Below are positions 34,793 through 44,077 of a DNA stretch of 62,133 nt, in pieces. The position numbers and the translations under genes were made by a program. This DNA is from Methanoregula sp. (GTDB lineage Archaea; Halobacteriota; Methanomicrobia; Methanomicrobiales; Methanospirillaceae). Under the pieces are notes generated by a model. That model searched no databases, was not told the DNA's origin, and saw only the letters and a program-made list of their open reading frames with translations. Where the stretch lies: contig NZ_JALOCH010000015.1 in assembly GCF_023227875.1 (NCBI RefSeq), positions 1 to 62,133 on the forward strand, in the 5' to 3' direction. The stretch's first letter is position 1, and each line of letters starts with the position of its first letter.

Positions 34793-35218
34793 CTACGACG
34801 CAGGGGCGGTTCCCCCCTCCTGCTCACGGGCAGCGACCCCGGCCATGTACGCAATCGTCTGCCCGGACACTATCCGCTTCCCGTCGCGGTCGATCTCTAC
34901 GAGCGTTGACGGCATGACCTGGAAAAATCTCCATGTGCCATGCCGGGACCGTATCCAGAGCTCGACCATGACCGCGGCGTCGCGGGTGATGAGCCGGAGC
35001 CGGGCGAGATCGTTCTTGTAATACTCGATGAGTTCCGGAATCGATGCAAGAATTTTCGGCGCGAACATGACGCTGGCGAATATGATCGGGATCTTCGAGA
35101 CAATGGAGATGTCGTAGATTCGCTCCGGTCCGCCTGTCGCCATCTGGATGAGGCCGCGGGCCTTCGCGATCGGGATCGCGTCCGCGAGCGCCCGGTGCGG
35201 GCGGGGGCCGCGGGTCAT
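34793..35218 (-). CDS. Hypothetical protein, 141 aa, paralog of the gene at 50289
   Basis: Shares most residues with the protein at 50289-50717: RALADAIPIAKARGLIQMA, GGPERIYDISIVSKIPI, RSRHGTWRFFQV and EIDRDGKRI. No membrane helix or known motif is certain. The alternating strands and the charged WRFF segment might be a restriction-endonuclease-like fold, but the catalytic residues are not clear. The two copies also share the 3' flanking hairpins, so gene and flank were duplicated together. ATG at 35218. Confidence 0.65.
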   Translation of the reverse strand: MTRGPRPHRALADAIPIAKARGLIQMATGGPERIYDISIVSKIPIIFASVMFAPKILASIPELIEYYKNDLARLRLITRDAAVMVELWIRSRHGTWRFFQVMPSTLVEIDRDGKRIVSGQTIAYMAGVAAREQEGGTAPAS

Positions 35219-35746
35219 GGGACGGGCCTCCTCATTTTTCTGATCTGTTTTTTCATGATGTGTGTGCCTCCTTTTCGTTTTTCTGACTGGTTCATCAGAA
35301 CATCGAAGGTCGTTTTCCTCCCTTCGAGTTCTCAGGTTTTGATAAACCTTCGAACCAGGAAGACGAGAAGAACCCGTCAGGGTTCTTCGCTGTGTTTGGT
35401 GTCATCGGGCCCAGTGACATCAATCTCATAGATCTGGATACTTAAAGCGCTTTTATTATAACGCGATCTTTCCGGAAAACGGAACGCATTGCGGGCGCCT
35501 TATATGGATTGGGATTTGTTACCCGCGTTTTTTAAAAGGAACAAATTTGTTCCTCCGGCGGGTGCTCTGTTTTCATTTTCCTGTCCCGTCCTGCTCTTTG
35601 TCCTGACTTACCCGTGACAGAATGTATGAGACTGCCAAAGGAAATGGGCTTGGCTGAATAAATTTCCCGGTTGGGAATCCGGGGATGGGAACCCTGGATT
35701 GGGATGGAACGGGGCACAGATTTTCGGGATCTGATTTTGACAAAAT
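35219..35746. other. 528-bp intergenic stretch with a terminator-like hairpin
   Basis: A perfect hairpin gaagaaccc-gtca-gggttcttc is at 35367-35388, of the same type as those at 13.8, 34.4 and 50.2 kb. Otherwise AT-rich sequence without a convincing gene. The part from about 35560 to 35746 has no recognisable content. Confidence 0.5.
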
Positions 35747-35866
35747 GAGATGGCTGCCGCCTCCTCCGTGGGGATGCTCTGGCGGCGGGGCAATTACCGG
35801 CAGTTGGCCCAGCGCGACCCGACGAAGCGACCGGATCCTGCAAAGGATGAAAAACAGAATGACGGA
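35747..35866. repeat. Dispersed repeat upstream of leader 2
   Basis: gatggctgccgcc..cggcggggcaattaccggc..ttggcccagcg, then ggatcctgcaaaggatgaaa. The right part is nearly identical to 31978-32010. Confidence 0.7.
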
Positions 35867-36214
35867 ATGAAAAATATTCGGAATTTTCCCGCGCAGATAT
35901 CACTCACGGCAGGGTTTTGATTCTTTATGACTTGACGGATAAGTCCTATTTACTTTTTGTCACCGATTACCTTTCGCATTTTCAGATAGGTAGATGATTG
36001 GGACAGAAATCATATATATATCATCATTATAAATCGCCCATTGTGGACAGCCGGTGGTTGTTCCACGAAAAGAAGAGGACGGGTCCACCAAGCAACGAAC
36101 TTCGTTGGACCCGGTCCCGCCCGTAGGCATGAGATTGTTATCTTCTGATCCTATGAAGGTTTTCCTTGTGCCAGCGAGCGAAGCGCATGGAAAAATGCGA
36201 GGAGTTGAAGAAAA
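35867..36214 (+). promoter_or_regulatory. Shared promoter/5'-leader module, copy 2 (type A)
   Basis: Upstream part nearly identical to copy 1. TATA catatatata at 36010-36020, probable start near 36040. H1 has the variant gtgga-cagcc/ggttg-t-tccac, a longer stem with one bulge. H2 is identical. H3 reads ttttccttgtgcc..gcgcatggaaaa, still able to pair after compensating changes. The gaggag ribosome site is followed by ATG 36215. Confidence 0.85.
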
Positions 36215-37609
36215 ATGAACCTACCTAAAACAGGGGTCGTCCTGCTGGCACTGCTGCTGGCGGGGATGGCGATGGTACCGTACGTGAGTGCTGATGATAA
36301 TCGTTCCACGGATTTATCTTCACAATCCACCGGCCAACAAAAAATACCTGAAGTTGAATTTGCTGGCATATCCGGGAATCTTCAAACAACAGGTATAGAC
36401 AAATCAGGTTCTCTGCCAATTTCAGACTCGATTAAAAAATATGACTTGATAAGCATGGATGCAAAAAAGCTGAAAGACCAGTTGTTGGCAAACCAAAAAA
36501 TCCCGGTTCGCCTTAAAGGAACCAACTATTTCATGGTCCTGCATGAAGACACGTTTTATCCCAGTGAAAAAACGGGAGTCTACACATTTTCCGGGTATCT
36601 TGAGAATAGCGTTGACGGAACAAGAGTCACAGATAGTGAAGTTCATCTGACCCTGGATGACTCTGCGGTAATTGGAAAAATCTCCCCGGACAGATTCACC
36701 TATTGGTATATTGACTTGATAGAAACATCCGATATTTCCAAGTCTTCGGGACCAACCCAGTATGTGTATTATTCTGGGAATGTCGAGCAAAAGATTTCTC
36801 CAATGGGTGAAGATCGTTATGTAATGCTGCCGTCAGGAGAATCAAAACCGCTCAACGAATTATCGAAGGAAGAACTCACACAATATCTGGCGGACGTGCA
36901 AGAAAGGCAAAATAACCAGATGGTAACACGCGGGGAATCGGACTGGTATAATGTCAATATCCTGGTGGTATGCGACAATGAGATGTATTCCAGCTATTCA
37001 AACTGGGTACTGATAGCTCAGTCGGTAGTCAGCGACGTAAATGCCGCGATAAGTTATGATGATATCAGAGTTCAGCTCGTACCAACATATGATGCCTCAA
37101 AAAGGTACGACTTAAGCAACAATTTCAATGCTGCATCCCCCCTCCAGGTATTCCAACAGTATGTTAACAATGCATACCTGAATTCAAAAAGTGCCGATAT
37201 TGCAATGTATCTGAGTGGCAACCAGTTCAGTGGCTTTATTGGGGCAAGTTATGGATTTGATGCGGGATCCACCCTGGGAAGGCATTCAGTAATGATGTAT
37301 GAAGCGGCAACTGGCGGAGGATATAGTGCAAACCCACAGGAACGGGCCAATTTGTTTGCTCATGAAGTAGGCCATTTGTTTGATGCGGATCATCAAACTG
37401 CCTCGAGTCAAACCGAATTGTACAACCGTGCAACAACCTATCGCATCAGTGGAATTGATTACCACACATTGATGTATTCATATATCACCACGGATCCAAC
37501 ATACTATTCATCAGATAACCTCCATGGTACCATATATCATGGTGATTCGCTGCATAACAATGCCCAAAGATTACGCGAGACGAAAGCCATAGTTGCGGGC
37601 TACTATTAA
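36215..37609 (+). CDS. Secreted metzincin-like metallopeptidase 1
   Basis: 464 aa. Signal peptide of the common type (MNLPKTGVVLLALLLAG). The propeptide-like region (about 60-240; KIPVRLKGTNYFMVLHEDTF, MLPSGESKPLNELS) resembles the separate partner protein encoded next. The catalytic domain (about 245-464) has the zinc motif His383-Glu384..His387..His393 in HEVGHLFDADH and a Met-turn at Met420 (HTLMYSY), so it belongs with the metzincins (Asp at the usual Gly position). 75% or so of residues align with the second copy at 44402 by eye. Partner gene 43 bp downstream. Confidence 0.88.
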   Translation: MNLPKTGVVLLALLLAGMAMVPYVSADDNRSTDLSSQSTGQQKIPEVEFAGISGNLQTTGIDKSGSLPISDSIKKYDLISMDAKKLKDQLLANQKIPVRLKGTNYFMVLHEDTFYPSEKTGVYTFSGYLENSVDGTRVTDSEVHLTLDDSAVIGKISPDRFTYWYIDLIETSDISKSSGPTQYVYYSGNVEQKISPMGEDRYVMLPSGESKPLNELSKEELTQYLADVQERQNNQMVTRGESDWYNVNILVVCDNEMYSSYSNWVLIAQSVVSDVNAAISYDDIRVQLVPTYDASKRYDLSNNFNAASPLQVFQQYVNNAYLNSKSADIAMYLSGNQFSGFIGASYGFDAGSTLGRHSVMMYEAATGGGYSANPQERANLFAHEVGHLFDADHQTASSQTELYNRATTYRISGIDYHTLMYSYITTDPTYYSSDNLHGTIYHGDSLHNNAQRLRETKAIVAGYY

Positions 37610-37652
37610 ATATTTTTTTATAATTGTATGATTTCCGGGTAATGTGATCTCA

Positions 37653-38480
37653 ATGATCAAAAAAATTAATATTAAAATTGCAGTCCTGCTGGTTGCCTTC
37701 TTTCTCATTATGCCGGTCCACGCGGCGATGGCCCGGCCGGAAACGCTACCGGATACCCCGACAGGGATCCGGCAGGATGCCCTGTTCCTGTTCATTGGTG
37801 TTTCAAAAAATATTACGTCTGACTATACCGGATCGGAATTTCCTGAAATTCCCGTGACAGTAACAAGATATGGCGTTATCGAAATGAACGAAAGCGGTTT
37901 ACAATCCTTGAACCGCCAGATCCTTGCAGGAGCGAAGATCCCGGTTTCCGTGAAGGGAGCCACATTCCTGTTTGTGCCTGACAGAAACCGAACGTTCACA
38001 AATGAAATTACCGGACAGACCGAGTTCCAGGGATTTTTGGAACTCAAATCGGGAGAGTCGAATCCGGATTATTATATGCACCTGTATTTTTTCAATAACA
38101 CGCTATCAGTAATTCTCTCAGAAGCCGATCGACCGTTCACATTCGTCAAGCCGATCATTAACTCCCCCCCGGACAGGCAGCTGTATTATGTGTATTCATC
38201 CGCTGATGAAACGCCGACCGGCGCACGTCTCGATAACGATGTGTGGGTTATGCTGCCTTCGGGGGAGAACAAACTCCGCAACGAACTGACACCGGAGGAG
38301 ATTGAATGGTACCGGAACGAACAGGTCAAACGGGAAAACATACGCCTTAACGGATCAGTAACTCCGTCAGGAGATGTTCCGCAGCAGCCGACATCTGCTG
38401 CACCGCACTCACCACTTGTTTTAATCATGGCACTGGGGTTGTGTTTTCTCCTGTCGGTTATGATGAAAAAGGACAGGTAA
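37653..38480 (+). CDS. Membrane-anchored propeptide-like partner of metallopeptidase 1
   Basis: 275 aa from ATG 37653 (MIKKINIKIAVLLVAFFLI). Signal peptide, a 200-residue extracellular domain and a C-terminal anchor (SPLVLIMALGLCFLLSVMMK followed by KDR). The domain aligns with the propeptide of the upstream metallopeptidase: VTRYGVIEMNESGLQSLNRQ..KIPVSVKG, QLYYVYSSADE, VMLPSGENKLRNELTPEEI. It lacks any zinc motif. A free, membrane-held propeptide is a natural inhibitor design, so it may protect the producer; this is inference. Confidence 0.82.
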   Translation: MIKKINIKIAVLLVAFFLIMPVHAAMARPETLPDTPTGIRQDALFLFIGVSKNITSDYTGSEFPEIPVTVTRYGVIEMNESGLQSLNRQILAGAKIPVSVKGATFLFVPDRNRTFTNEITGQTEFQGFLELKSGESNPDYYMHLYFFNNTLSVILSEADRPFTFVKPIINSPPDRQLYYVYSSADETPTGARLDNDVWVMLPSGENKLRNELTPEEIEWYRNEQVKRENIRLNGSVTPSGDVPQQPTSAAPHSPLVLIMALGLCFLLSVMMKKDR

Positions 38481-38515
38481 TATCTGACAACATATGGGAA
38501 AGAGTGTGTCACTTG

Positions 38516-39133
38516 ATGAAAAAATGGAACATATCCGTATATCATCCGGCAATCCTCATCGGGATCGTTATCCTTGTGCTTGCCGGGGGCTGTGTTACGG
38601 ACTCAGTATCTCCCCCTGCAACCGGCACGCCGGCTGATACACCGACCCTGCCTCCCGGGCACCAGCCGTTATCGACCATCACAGCAACCCCGTACCCCAC
38701 GCAAATCCCGGCCGCGTCTTCACCCCAATTCACGCCAGATCCCATAACGGGATGCCCGATGAATCCCCTTGTCCCGGAACCGGTCGATACATCCATCCCT
38801 GTACGGGATCCAATGCCCGCGATCCGGTATTCCTTTAACAGAAGCGAATCCGGCAGGACAATCGTACTTGAGAAGGGAGATGTTGTTGAGATTAATCTCG
38901 GTTATGCATCAGGCCAGCCTTTTCAATGGATCGTCCAGGGATCCGGATGCGGGATTGAACTCCTGAATGCCGGTGCGTACTCCTCTGGCGGCGATTTCTG
39001 GAACAACACCGGCAATTACCGGGCCAGGTACCGTGCGGTCAGCTCCGGGACATCCGTCCTTAACGGAAAACTTGTCCTCACACCAGAAGAAAGCGGGATG
39101 CTTACGTTCAACCTCACCGTGATCGTGAAGTAG
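38516..39133 (+). CDS. Chagasin-like (I42) lipoprotein 1
   Basis: 205 aa from ATG 38516. Lipobox LAGGC after a hydrophobic helix, a long Thr/Pro/Ser linker (about 30-75) and a C-terminal beta domain: RTIVLEKGDVVEINLGY, QPFQWIVQGSG, GNYRARYRAVSSGTS, FNLTVIVK. This order fits chagasin-type inhibitors (the N-terminal GDxVEIxL strand and the GY..W loop), which block papain-like cysteine peptidases. The DNPTTG-like loop is not exact, so the assignment is moderate. It follows the metallopeptidase partner by 35 bp. Close paralog at 52237. Confidence 0.68.
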   Translation: MKKWNISVYHPAILIGIVILVLAGGCVTDSVSPPATGTPADTPTLPPGHQPLSTITATPYPTQIPAASSPQFTPDPITGCPMNPLVPEPVDTSIPVRDPMPAIRYSFNRSESGRTIVLEKGDVVEINLGYASGQPFQWIVQGSGCGIELLNAGAYSSGGDFWNNTGNYRARYRAVSSGTSVLNGKLVLTPEESGMLTFNLTVIVK

Positions 39134-39263
39134 GCTAGGCGATTCTCCGCATCAGCGAGGAGTGGGAGACATCGTAACGGTACCCCCTCCCCACCCTGTC
39201 CGCTTTTCCTGAAGAGGGGCCGTTGCCCGATGCATGGGGGGGCGGCCGGGGGAGTGCACAGAA

Positions 39264-39530
39264 CTATAACCCGCGGTACGCTACGCTCCGGTGCCGGATA
39301 TAATAGACAATAACCTCATGACGTTCGTGCAGTACTTGATATATCACGCGGTAATCGCCAACACGAATCCGGTACAGGTGCTCTGCACTCGCGAGCTTGT
39401 AGGCATCATGAGGGACCAGCTCCGCTGCCAGGTTTTCGATGTGCTGAAAAATGTGCGGGAGAATTTCTTTTGGGATTTTTCTCAGATCCTTCTCAGCGCT
39501 CTTCTTGAACGTGACTGAGCAGGGATCCAT
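39264..39530 (-). CDS. RelE-type toxin 2
   Basis: 88 aa from ATG 39530; a GTG two codons earlier is possible. RelE features: FKKSAEKDLRKIPKEILPHI, EHLYRIRVGDYRVIYQVL and C-terminal YYIRHRSVAYRG with the basic/His residues used for mRNA cleavage. The antitoxin gene ends 10 bp upstream on the same strand. Confidence 0.9.
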   Translation of the reverse strand: MDPCSVTFKKSAEKDLRKIPKEILPHIFQHIENLAAELVPHDAYKLASAEHLYRIRVGDYRVIYQVLHERHEVIVYYIRHRSVAYRGL

Positions 39531-39539
39531 AATCACGTT

Positions 39540-39713
39540 TCACATCACGCGTTTCTTGAGATCGGCAAGGCTGATTGTACCTTCGTCCCTCCGCTCGGCA
39601 ACCATCGCGAGGTCGTGGAGGTCTTCCCGGAGATGCTCGTATTCCTGGATGGGGAGGATCACCGCAACTTTGTTGCCGTTCTCGTCCACGACATACTGTT
39701 CCGCAGCTGACAT
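39540..39713 (-). CDS. Phd/YefM-like antitoxin
   Basis: 57 aa from ATG 39713: AAEQYVVDENGNKVAVILPI, EYEHLREDLHDLAMVAERRD. Typical short antitoxin with the N-terminal V-D-x-x-G-x-x-x-A-V-I-L-P pattern. It precedes RelE toxin 2 and is probably autoregulated with it. Confidence 0.88.
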   Translation of the reverse strand: MSAAEQYVVDENGNKVAVILPIQEYEHLREDLHDLAMVAERRDEGTISLADLKKRVM

Positions 39714-39779
39714 ACAGATTCCTGAATATACGTTGTATTTTCCTGATGATATAATCGCTTTTCGTGCAACATGAGGAGA

Positions 39780-39944
39780 CGCGGGGAGCGGCCGAGCGAC
39801 TCCACGCATCAGCGGCAAGGGGGAGCCATCGTCACGATGCCCTCCGCCTTTCCCTGTCCGCTTGGCCGGAGGAGGGGGCGTTGCCCATGGGGGGAGAGGG
39901 GGCGGACGGAGATCCTGCAAAGGGTGAAAAAACAGAATGATGGA
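39780..39944. repeat. Composite dispersed repeat upstream of leader 3
   Basis: gcgactccacgcatcagcgg, then atcgtcacgatgccctccgc and ctgtccgcttggccggagga with gggggcgttgcc, then ggagatcctgcaaagggtga. The same blocks occur at 39.17, 47.57, 49.83, 51.03, 52.9 and 58.4 kb in variant order. Confidence 0.7.
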
Positions 39945-40284
39945 ATAACAAATATTCAGAATTTTCCCGCACAGATATCACGCACGGCAGGGTTTTGATT
40001 CTTTATGACCGCGGCCGGCAGGTCCTATTTACCTTTTGTCACCGAGTACCTTTTGCAATTTCGGATAGGTAAATGATTCGGCCAGAAATCATATATATAT
40101 CGTCATAATAAATCGCTCATTGTGGACAGCCGGAGGTTGTCCCAAAAGAAGAGGACGGATCCACCAAGCAACGAACTTCGTTGGACCCGGTCCCACCCGT
40201 AGGCATGAGAATTTTATCTTCTGATCCTATGAAGTTTTCCCATGCCAGCGAGCGTAGCGCATGGAAAAATGCGAGGAGATTCAA
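39945..40284 (+). promoter_or_regulatory. Shared promoter/5'-leader module, copy 3 (type A)
   Basis: Same layout as copies 1 and 2; TATA catatatata near 40090, probable start near 40118. H1-H3 are retained, though one G is missing before H3 (gaagttttccc). Similarity to the other copies stops at the ribosome site gcgagga; the signal peptide of the gene behind it is not homologous to the others. Confidence 0.85.
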
Positions 40285-41019
40285 ATGCAAATTCGTAAAA
40301 CAGGAATTACTATTGTCGCAATGACAATAGTATGTGCTGTATTTTGTCTGCCTGTATCGGCGTATGAGTATTCGATGACAAGTGTAACAGCATACAATGA
40401 TGGTGCGACCTATCCTATGTTACCCTATCGTTCCGAGATGCGTTCTACCCTTTCCACATGGTTAACAGGGACTCCTGGATGGACGGAACGGTTTTATGAA
40501 AGTAATGGCTGGGTCGATGACACAGATTTTGGTACGACAGGACAGGGCCTGAATCTTGCAGAACTCCATTATCATTACGGTCATGGAGGAAATGACGGTT
40601 CTCATTCCTATCTGCCATACGTTTACTGGCCAACGACTTCATTATACCCCAGCGAAGTTTTCAAGAAATGGGATTCCGTGAATAAATGGGTGATTATGGA
40701 TGCATGCTCACTATTATCGGATTTGGATTGGGGGAGTGCACTGAAATATTCGCATGGGATACTTGGATTTACAACGGAAAAAACACCCAGTACAGATCTT
40801 CCCTATCGATTCCTGCAGAACACCATTGATAATGACCATACAATTGCCTATGCCTGGCAGCGTGCCACGCAGGATACGTATGGCAGCACCGTAACTGCAC
40901 GGGTGATTTTCGATACGGATGACCAGCTCGATAATGACCATCTGTCCGGACAGGGAACGGTTGCAGCAAATGAGTACCCGGATGACAACGTGAAGTATAT
41001 TAGTACCTGGACCTGTTGA
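40285..41019 (+). CDS. Secreted DUF6345/clan CD-like protein (possible cysteine peptidase)
   Basis: 244 aa from ATG 40285 (MQIRKTGITIVAMTIVCAVF), with GGAG 7 bases upstream; the frame extends 8 codons further back into the leader. After the signal peptide: HYHYGHGGNDG (His95, 97, 100) and, 40 residues later, KWVIMDACSLLSD (Cys141), then HGILGFTTEKTP. A His-Gly motif followed by Asp-Ala-Cys after a beta strand is the clan CD (caspase/gingipain/legumain) catalytic pattern, and the set matches DUF6345 proteins. Activity is not proven. The gene overlaps the next one's upstream region and is followed by an FTP/PepSY-like partner. Confidence 0.72.
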   Translation: MQIRKTGITIVAMTIVCAVFCLPVSAYEYSMTSVTAYNDGATYPMLPYRSEMRSTLSTWLTGTPGWTERFYESNGWVDDTDFGTTGQGLNLAELHYHYGHGGNDGSHSYLPYVYWPTTSLYPSEVFKKWDSVNKWVIMDACSLLSDLDWGSALKYSHGILGFTTEKTPSTDLPYRFLQNTIDNDHTIAYAWQRATQDTYGSTVTARVIFDTDDQLDNDHLSGQGTVAANEYPDDNVKYISTWTC

Positions 41020-41033
41020 TTGAGGTGAATGAA

Positions 41034-41792
41034 ATGGAAACAAAATGGAAACTTACCGGAATTGTTCTCATCTGTGCCATCATCTGTTCCGTGATAATCG
41101 TTATGCCTTTGGTGAAAAACCCCGCCACATCAGCACCTCAGGGATCGGCTAGCGGGTTCGTTCTGGAACGAGCGCTTCCGGAATCAGGATCAGAAGCTCC
41201 ATCGTATCACGTAATGAAAAAGGAATCGATATTTGAAGGTTCTGAAAAACTGATGACAACAAAAAAGATCATTCCGACCACGGAAGAAGCCCCCGCCCTT
41301 GCAGAAAAAACTCTTGAGTCGTATGGAGGTCTGCCTGAAGATGCAGTTCTTGTCAAGGCTGATCAGGTATTCCTTGAACAATACAACACTGATACAGAGT
41401 CAGTTGAAGAACGGTACCCACAATTTACCCAGGTAATTTATAATCAGGTAATCAATGGTTCACCTGTAATCGGCCCGGGAGCAGAGATTAATATCTGCCT
41501 GGGTGAAAACGGGGACATGCTCCAGATAGAAAAGGCATGGCGCCATGTTGAGTATGGCGGTGATGTTCCGATAATTTCCGCAACTGAGGCATTTGATAAG
41601 CTGGAGAAGCGGGATCTTCTGGTCGTTCCCCAGTCGTCCCTTAAAGGCATTACAATATCTGAAGTGAAACTTGGATATTACGCTGAAGACCGGGAGCATG
41701 ATCAGGAAATGTATTCGCCGGTTTGGATTTTTTATGGGTCTAAAAATGGAGGGCAGCCATATCCTTACCTGGTTGATGCACGAAGATCGTAG
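41034..41792 (+). CDS. Membrane-anchored FTP/PepSY-like partner
   Basis: 252 aa from ATG 41034 (METKWKLTGIVLICAIICSV), 14 bp after the preceding stop. An N-terminal anchor is followed by an extracellular domain with propeptide-like features: QFTQVIYNQVINGSPVIGPG, AEINICLGENGDMLQIEKAW, and SPVWIFYG. Such FTP/PepSY folds form inhibitory propeptides of secreted proteases; DUF6345 proteins often carry a similar region fused. Here it is separate, paralleling the split propeptide partner of the metallopeptidases. Confidence 0.68.
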   Translation: METKWKLTGIVLICAIICSVIIVMPLVKNPATSAPQGSASGFVLERALPESGSEAPSYHVMKKESIFEGSEKLMTTKKIIPTTEEAPALAEKTLESYGGLPEDAVLVKADQVFLEQYNTDTESVEERYPQFTQVIYNQVINGSPVIGPGAEINICLGENGDMLQIEKAWRHVEYGGDVPIISATEAFDKLEKRDLLVVPQSSLKGITISEVKLGYYAEDREHDQEMYSPVWIFYGSKNGGQPYPYLVDARRS

Positions 41793-41885
41793 CACATTGT
41801 GAAAATTCTCTCTTTTTTTCCTGACCTGTAGAAATGCGGTGAATGAGGAGAACAGAACCAGAACCCGACCAAAAGATCTAAGAAA

Positions 41886-42175
41886 GATCTCAATCCTATG
41901 GTGGATTAGGTAAGTCCGGATCAACGACCGTAACGGGGGGACCAACTACATTATTTAATACGGTAAAAACTGAGATAAATGCTCAAAGGCCCGTTGCAAT
42001 CAGTACAATGACCCACACCCGGGCAATCGGGGGATGGCAACAATATACCGGCGATGTAAATGTTAAGTATTTACGGATGTTTGATCCTTGGCCAGCCAAC
42101 TATGGATTTGTCTATTATGAGGATTTTGACCAGTCACGAAATACCTATATCGGATCGATCCTTGTCAGGAATTAA
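41886..42175 (+). pseudogene. 3' fossil of a papain/C39-like cysteine peptidase
   Basis: The frame ending at TAA 42175 reads SYGGLGKSGSTTVTGGPTTL, KTEINAQRPVAISTMTHTRA, IGGWQQYTG, MFDPWPANYGFVYYEDF. The catalytic-His block MTHTRAIGGW and the EINAQRPVAIS strand match the ends of the C39/papain-like proteins in this island (TTEINVNKPFVLNM in 58873). The N-terminal two thirds with the catalytic Cys are missing. It sits directly behind the DUF6345-like gene pair. Confidence 0.75.
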
Positions 42176-42226
42176 AACCCTTTTTTTGGTGATGCACAAC
42201 TATTTGATTATTGACAGAAGGATGAC

Positions 42227-43531
42227 ATGACACCGCAACAAAGAACGAGTTCAGGAATATTACCCGTCCTGGCTTTCGTAATTATTTTTTCCCTTACAAG
42301 TCCCGTCCAGGCAGCAGATCCGATCTGGAACATGTCATTTCCGGAGATAGATTCTCATCAGGGTTTTAATGGAATCGCTAAACTATCTCCGGACAACCAG
42401 TATCTCGTTGCCAGCAATCCTGATGGATCGGAGATATTCACAGTTCTGCAAAATGGAACCCTGCTCTGGAAATATACCCCGGAAAAAACCACAGAAGACT
42501 GGAAAAACCCTGTAATATCCGGAATTGCAATCTCATCGGATAATTCACTCATCGGTATTTCCGTAATGCTCCCGGGATGTTGTCGGGGGATAGTAACAGA
42601 AACTCCATCCAACCAGATTATTTTATTCGATACCGGGGGTCATATGTTATGGAATTACTCCACACGTGAGCCCCCGCAGTCTATTGCCATTTCAAAAAAT
42701 GGTCGCGATATTTTCGTTGGATATGAAACACGATCACTTTCCTGCCTTAACCGGGACGGAACACTTCGCTGGAATTCTCCGACGGACAGCCCGATATCCA
42801 GGATTGAAATATCTGCTGATGGAGAGCATATTCTTGCAAGTGGAATCAACGTTGGGGGGCAATACACAAATGATGTGTTCTTTTTTACAAACGACGGAGT
42901 ATTGCTCTGGAAGAAACAGTTCCGAGGAGAAAACATTCTTGGAATTTCCCCGGATGAACAAAACCTGATGATATCAGGTTATCCGGCACAGAATACCTTT
43001 TCATTAAATACCGGGGGAAAAATTCTTTGGGAGCATTCGTTTGCAGATATTGGAACAGTAATGGCACTGGCCACAAACGGCAGGTATGTTCTCGCAGGTA
43101 CGAACGACCATGTTCAGATGCTTGACAATCGTGGTGAAAAACTCTGGGATTACAAGACCACTGAACCGGTCTATAGTGTTTCACTTTCAGGAAATGGGGA
43201 TATCATCGGTGCGGGAACAGGTACAGATCTGATCGTTCTCAACAGGACGGGAACGCTCCTGTGGCGATATACGACCAATGAAACGATAATTCCCGTTGCT
43301 GTATCGGATGATGGAGCATATATTGCCGCGATTTCCGATCGGCTCTATCTCTTCAATTCCCAGGGGAATTTATCAATTATCAAACCATCGCAAGGAAGAA
43401 CCTCATCAATTTTTTCCAGTGGGTCTCCCGGGTCGCTACCGACAGCAAAGCCAGCAGCTGTGCCGTTAATTATCACCATTTTTGCATCGGCACTTGGAGC
43501 AACAGGAGCGATTAGATATTTGAGGAAATGA
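42227..43531 (+). CDS. Exported beta-propeller protein with C-terminal anchor
   Basis: 434 aa. Signal peptide (GILPVLAFVIIFSLTSPVQA); about seven repeats with the W-x-Y/S plus D-G pattern (NGTLLWKYTPEKTT, GHMLWNYSTRE, DGTLRWNSP, DGVLLWKKQF, GKILWEHSFAD, GEKLWDYKTTE, GTLLWRYTTNE), typical of PQQ/WD40-like propellers; a Ser/Gly linker; and a C-terminal helix ending RYLRK. Probably a surface protein for binding. It lies between the fossil peptidase and leader 4; its relation to the protease loci is unknown. Confidence 0.85.
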   Translation: MTPQQRTSSGILPVLAFVIIFSLTSPVQAADPIWNMSFPEIDSHQGFNGIAKLSPDNQYLVASNPDGSEIFTVLQNGTLLWKYTPEKTTEDWKNPVISGIAISSDNSLIGISVMLPGCCRGIVTETPSNQIILFDTGGHMLWNYSTREPPQSIAISKNGRDIFVGYETRSLSCLNRDGTLRWNSPTDSPISRIEISADGEHILASGINVGGQYTNDVFFFTNDGVLLWKKQFRGENILGISPDEQNLMISGYPAQNTFSLNTGGKILWEHSFADIGTVMALATNGRYVLAGTNDHVQMLDNRGEKLWDYKTTEPVYSVSLSGNGDIIGAGTGTDLIVLNRTGTLLWRYTTNETIIPVAVSDDGAYIAAISDRLYLFNSQGNLSIIKPSQGRTSSIFSSGSPGSLPTAKPAAVPLIITIFASALGATGAIRYLRK

Positions 43532-44077
43532 GGATACTGCAGCTCATTTCTTTCCCCGATGATTGTCGTACCGTACCTTTAAAATGTTGCAACATACAAA
43601 AACACACTTTTTTGAGATGATTATGGATCGATGGATTCTGGTGCGTTAACAATACTTGAAGGAAATGAGATCGTCATGATCACTACTGGTCTAATATTTA
43701 TCTCGTCACGACAATGCACCAGAACCCGTCAACCCCCCCACCCCCACGGGGGGGATCACCGGCCGACCCCACCCCCCCTCCGGCTCAAACCGACCCCCCC
43801 TTACCAAATCCGGGTAGGCTGCCGGGCGGGCCGCTCCGTCGGAACGACCCCAAAAGATCGTGACAGATTACGCGTGCAATATTGCGTACATCCCAACTTC
43901 AAAGAAGGGGGGGTTCTTCTCAACCTCCTGCGTCAGCCCCAATGGAGGAGGAAAATCGCCGCTGATGGTCAAGGGGGACTGCACGTATCCACTCCTTCCC
44001 GGAATCGTGCGAGATTTTCCATGAATTTATGGCCGGGCTTGAGGGGCTCTGGAATTACCTAATTTACAGCCACTCAA
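43532..44077. other. 546-bp intergenic stretch with C-rich tract
   Basis: 43727-43803 is very C-rich, with runs of 7-8 C and a self-complementary ccccccacccccacggggg block. The sequence has no clear gene on either strand. The extreme composition could block polymerase or reflect a mutational hot spot. The right end meets leader 4. Confidence 0.5.

Noticed and set aside
43631..44062. 143-codon open frame across the C-rich tract
   Set aside because: Composition-driven, runs of Pro and Arg, no start signal and no family resemblance.
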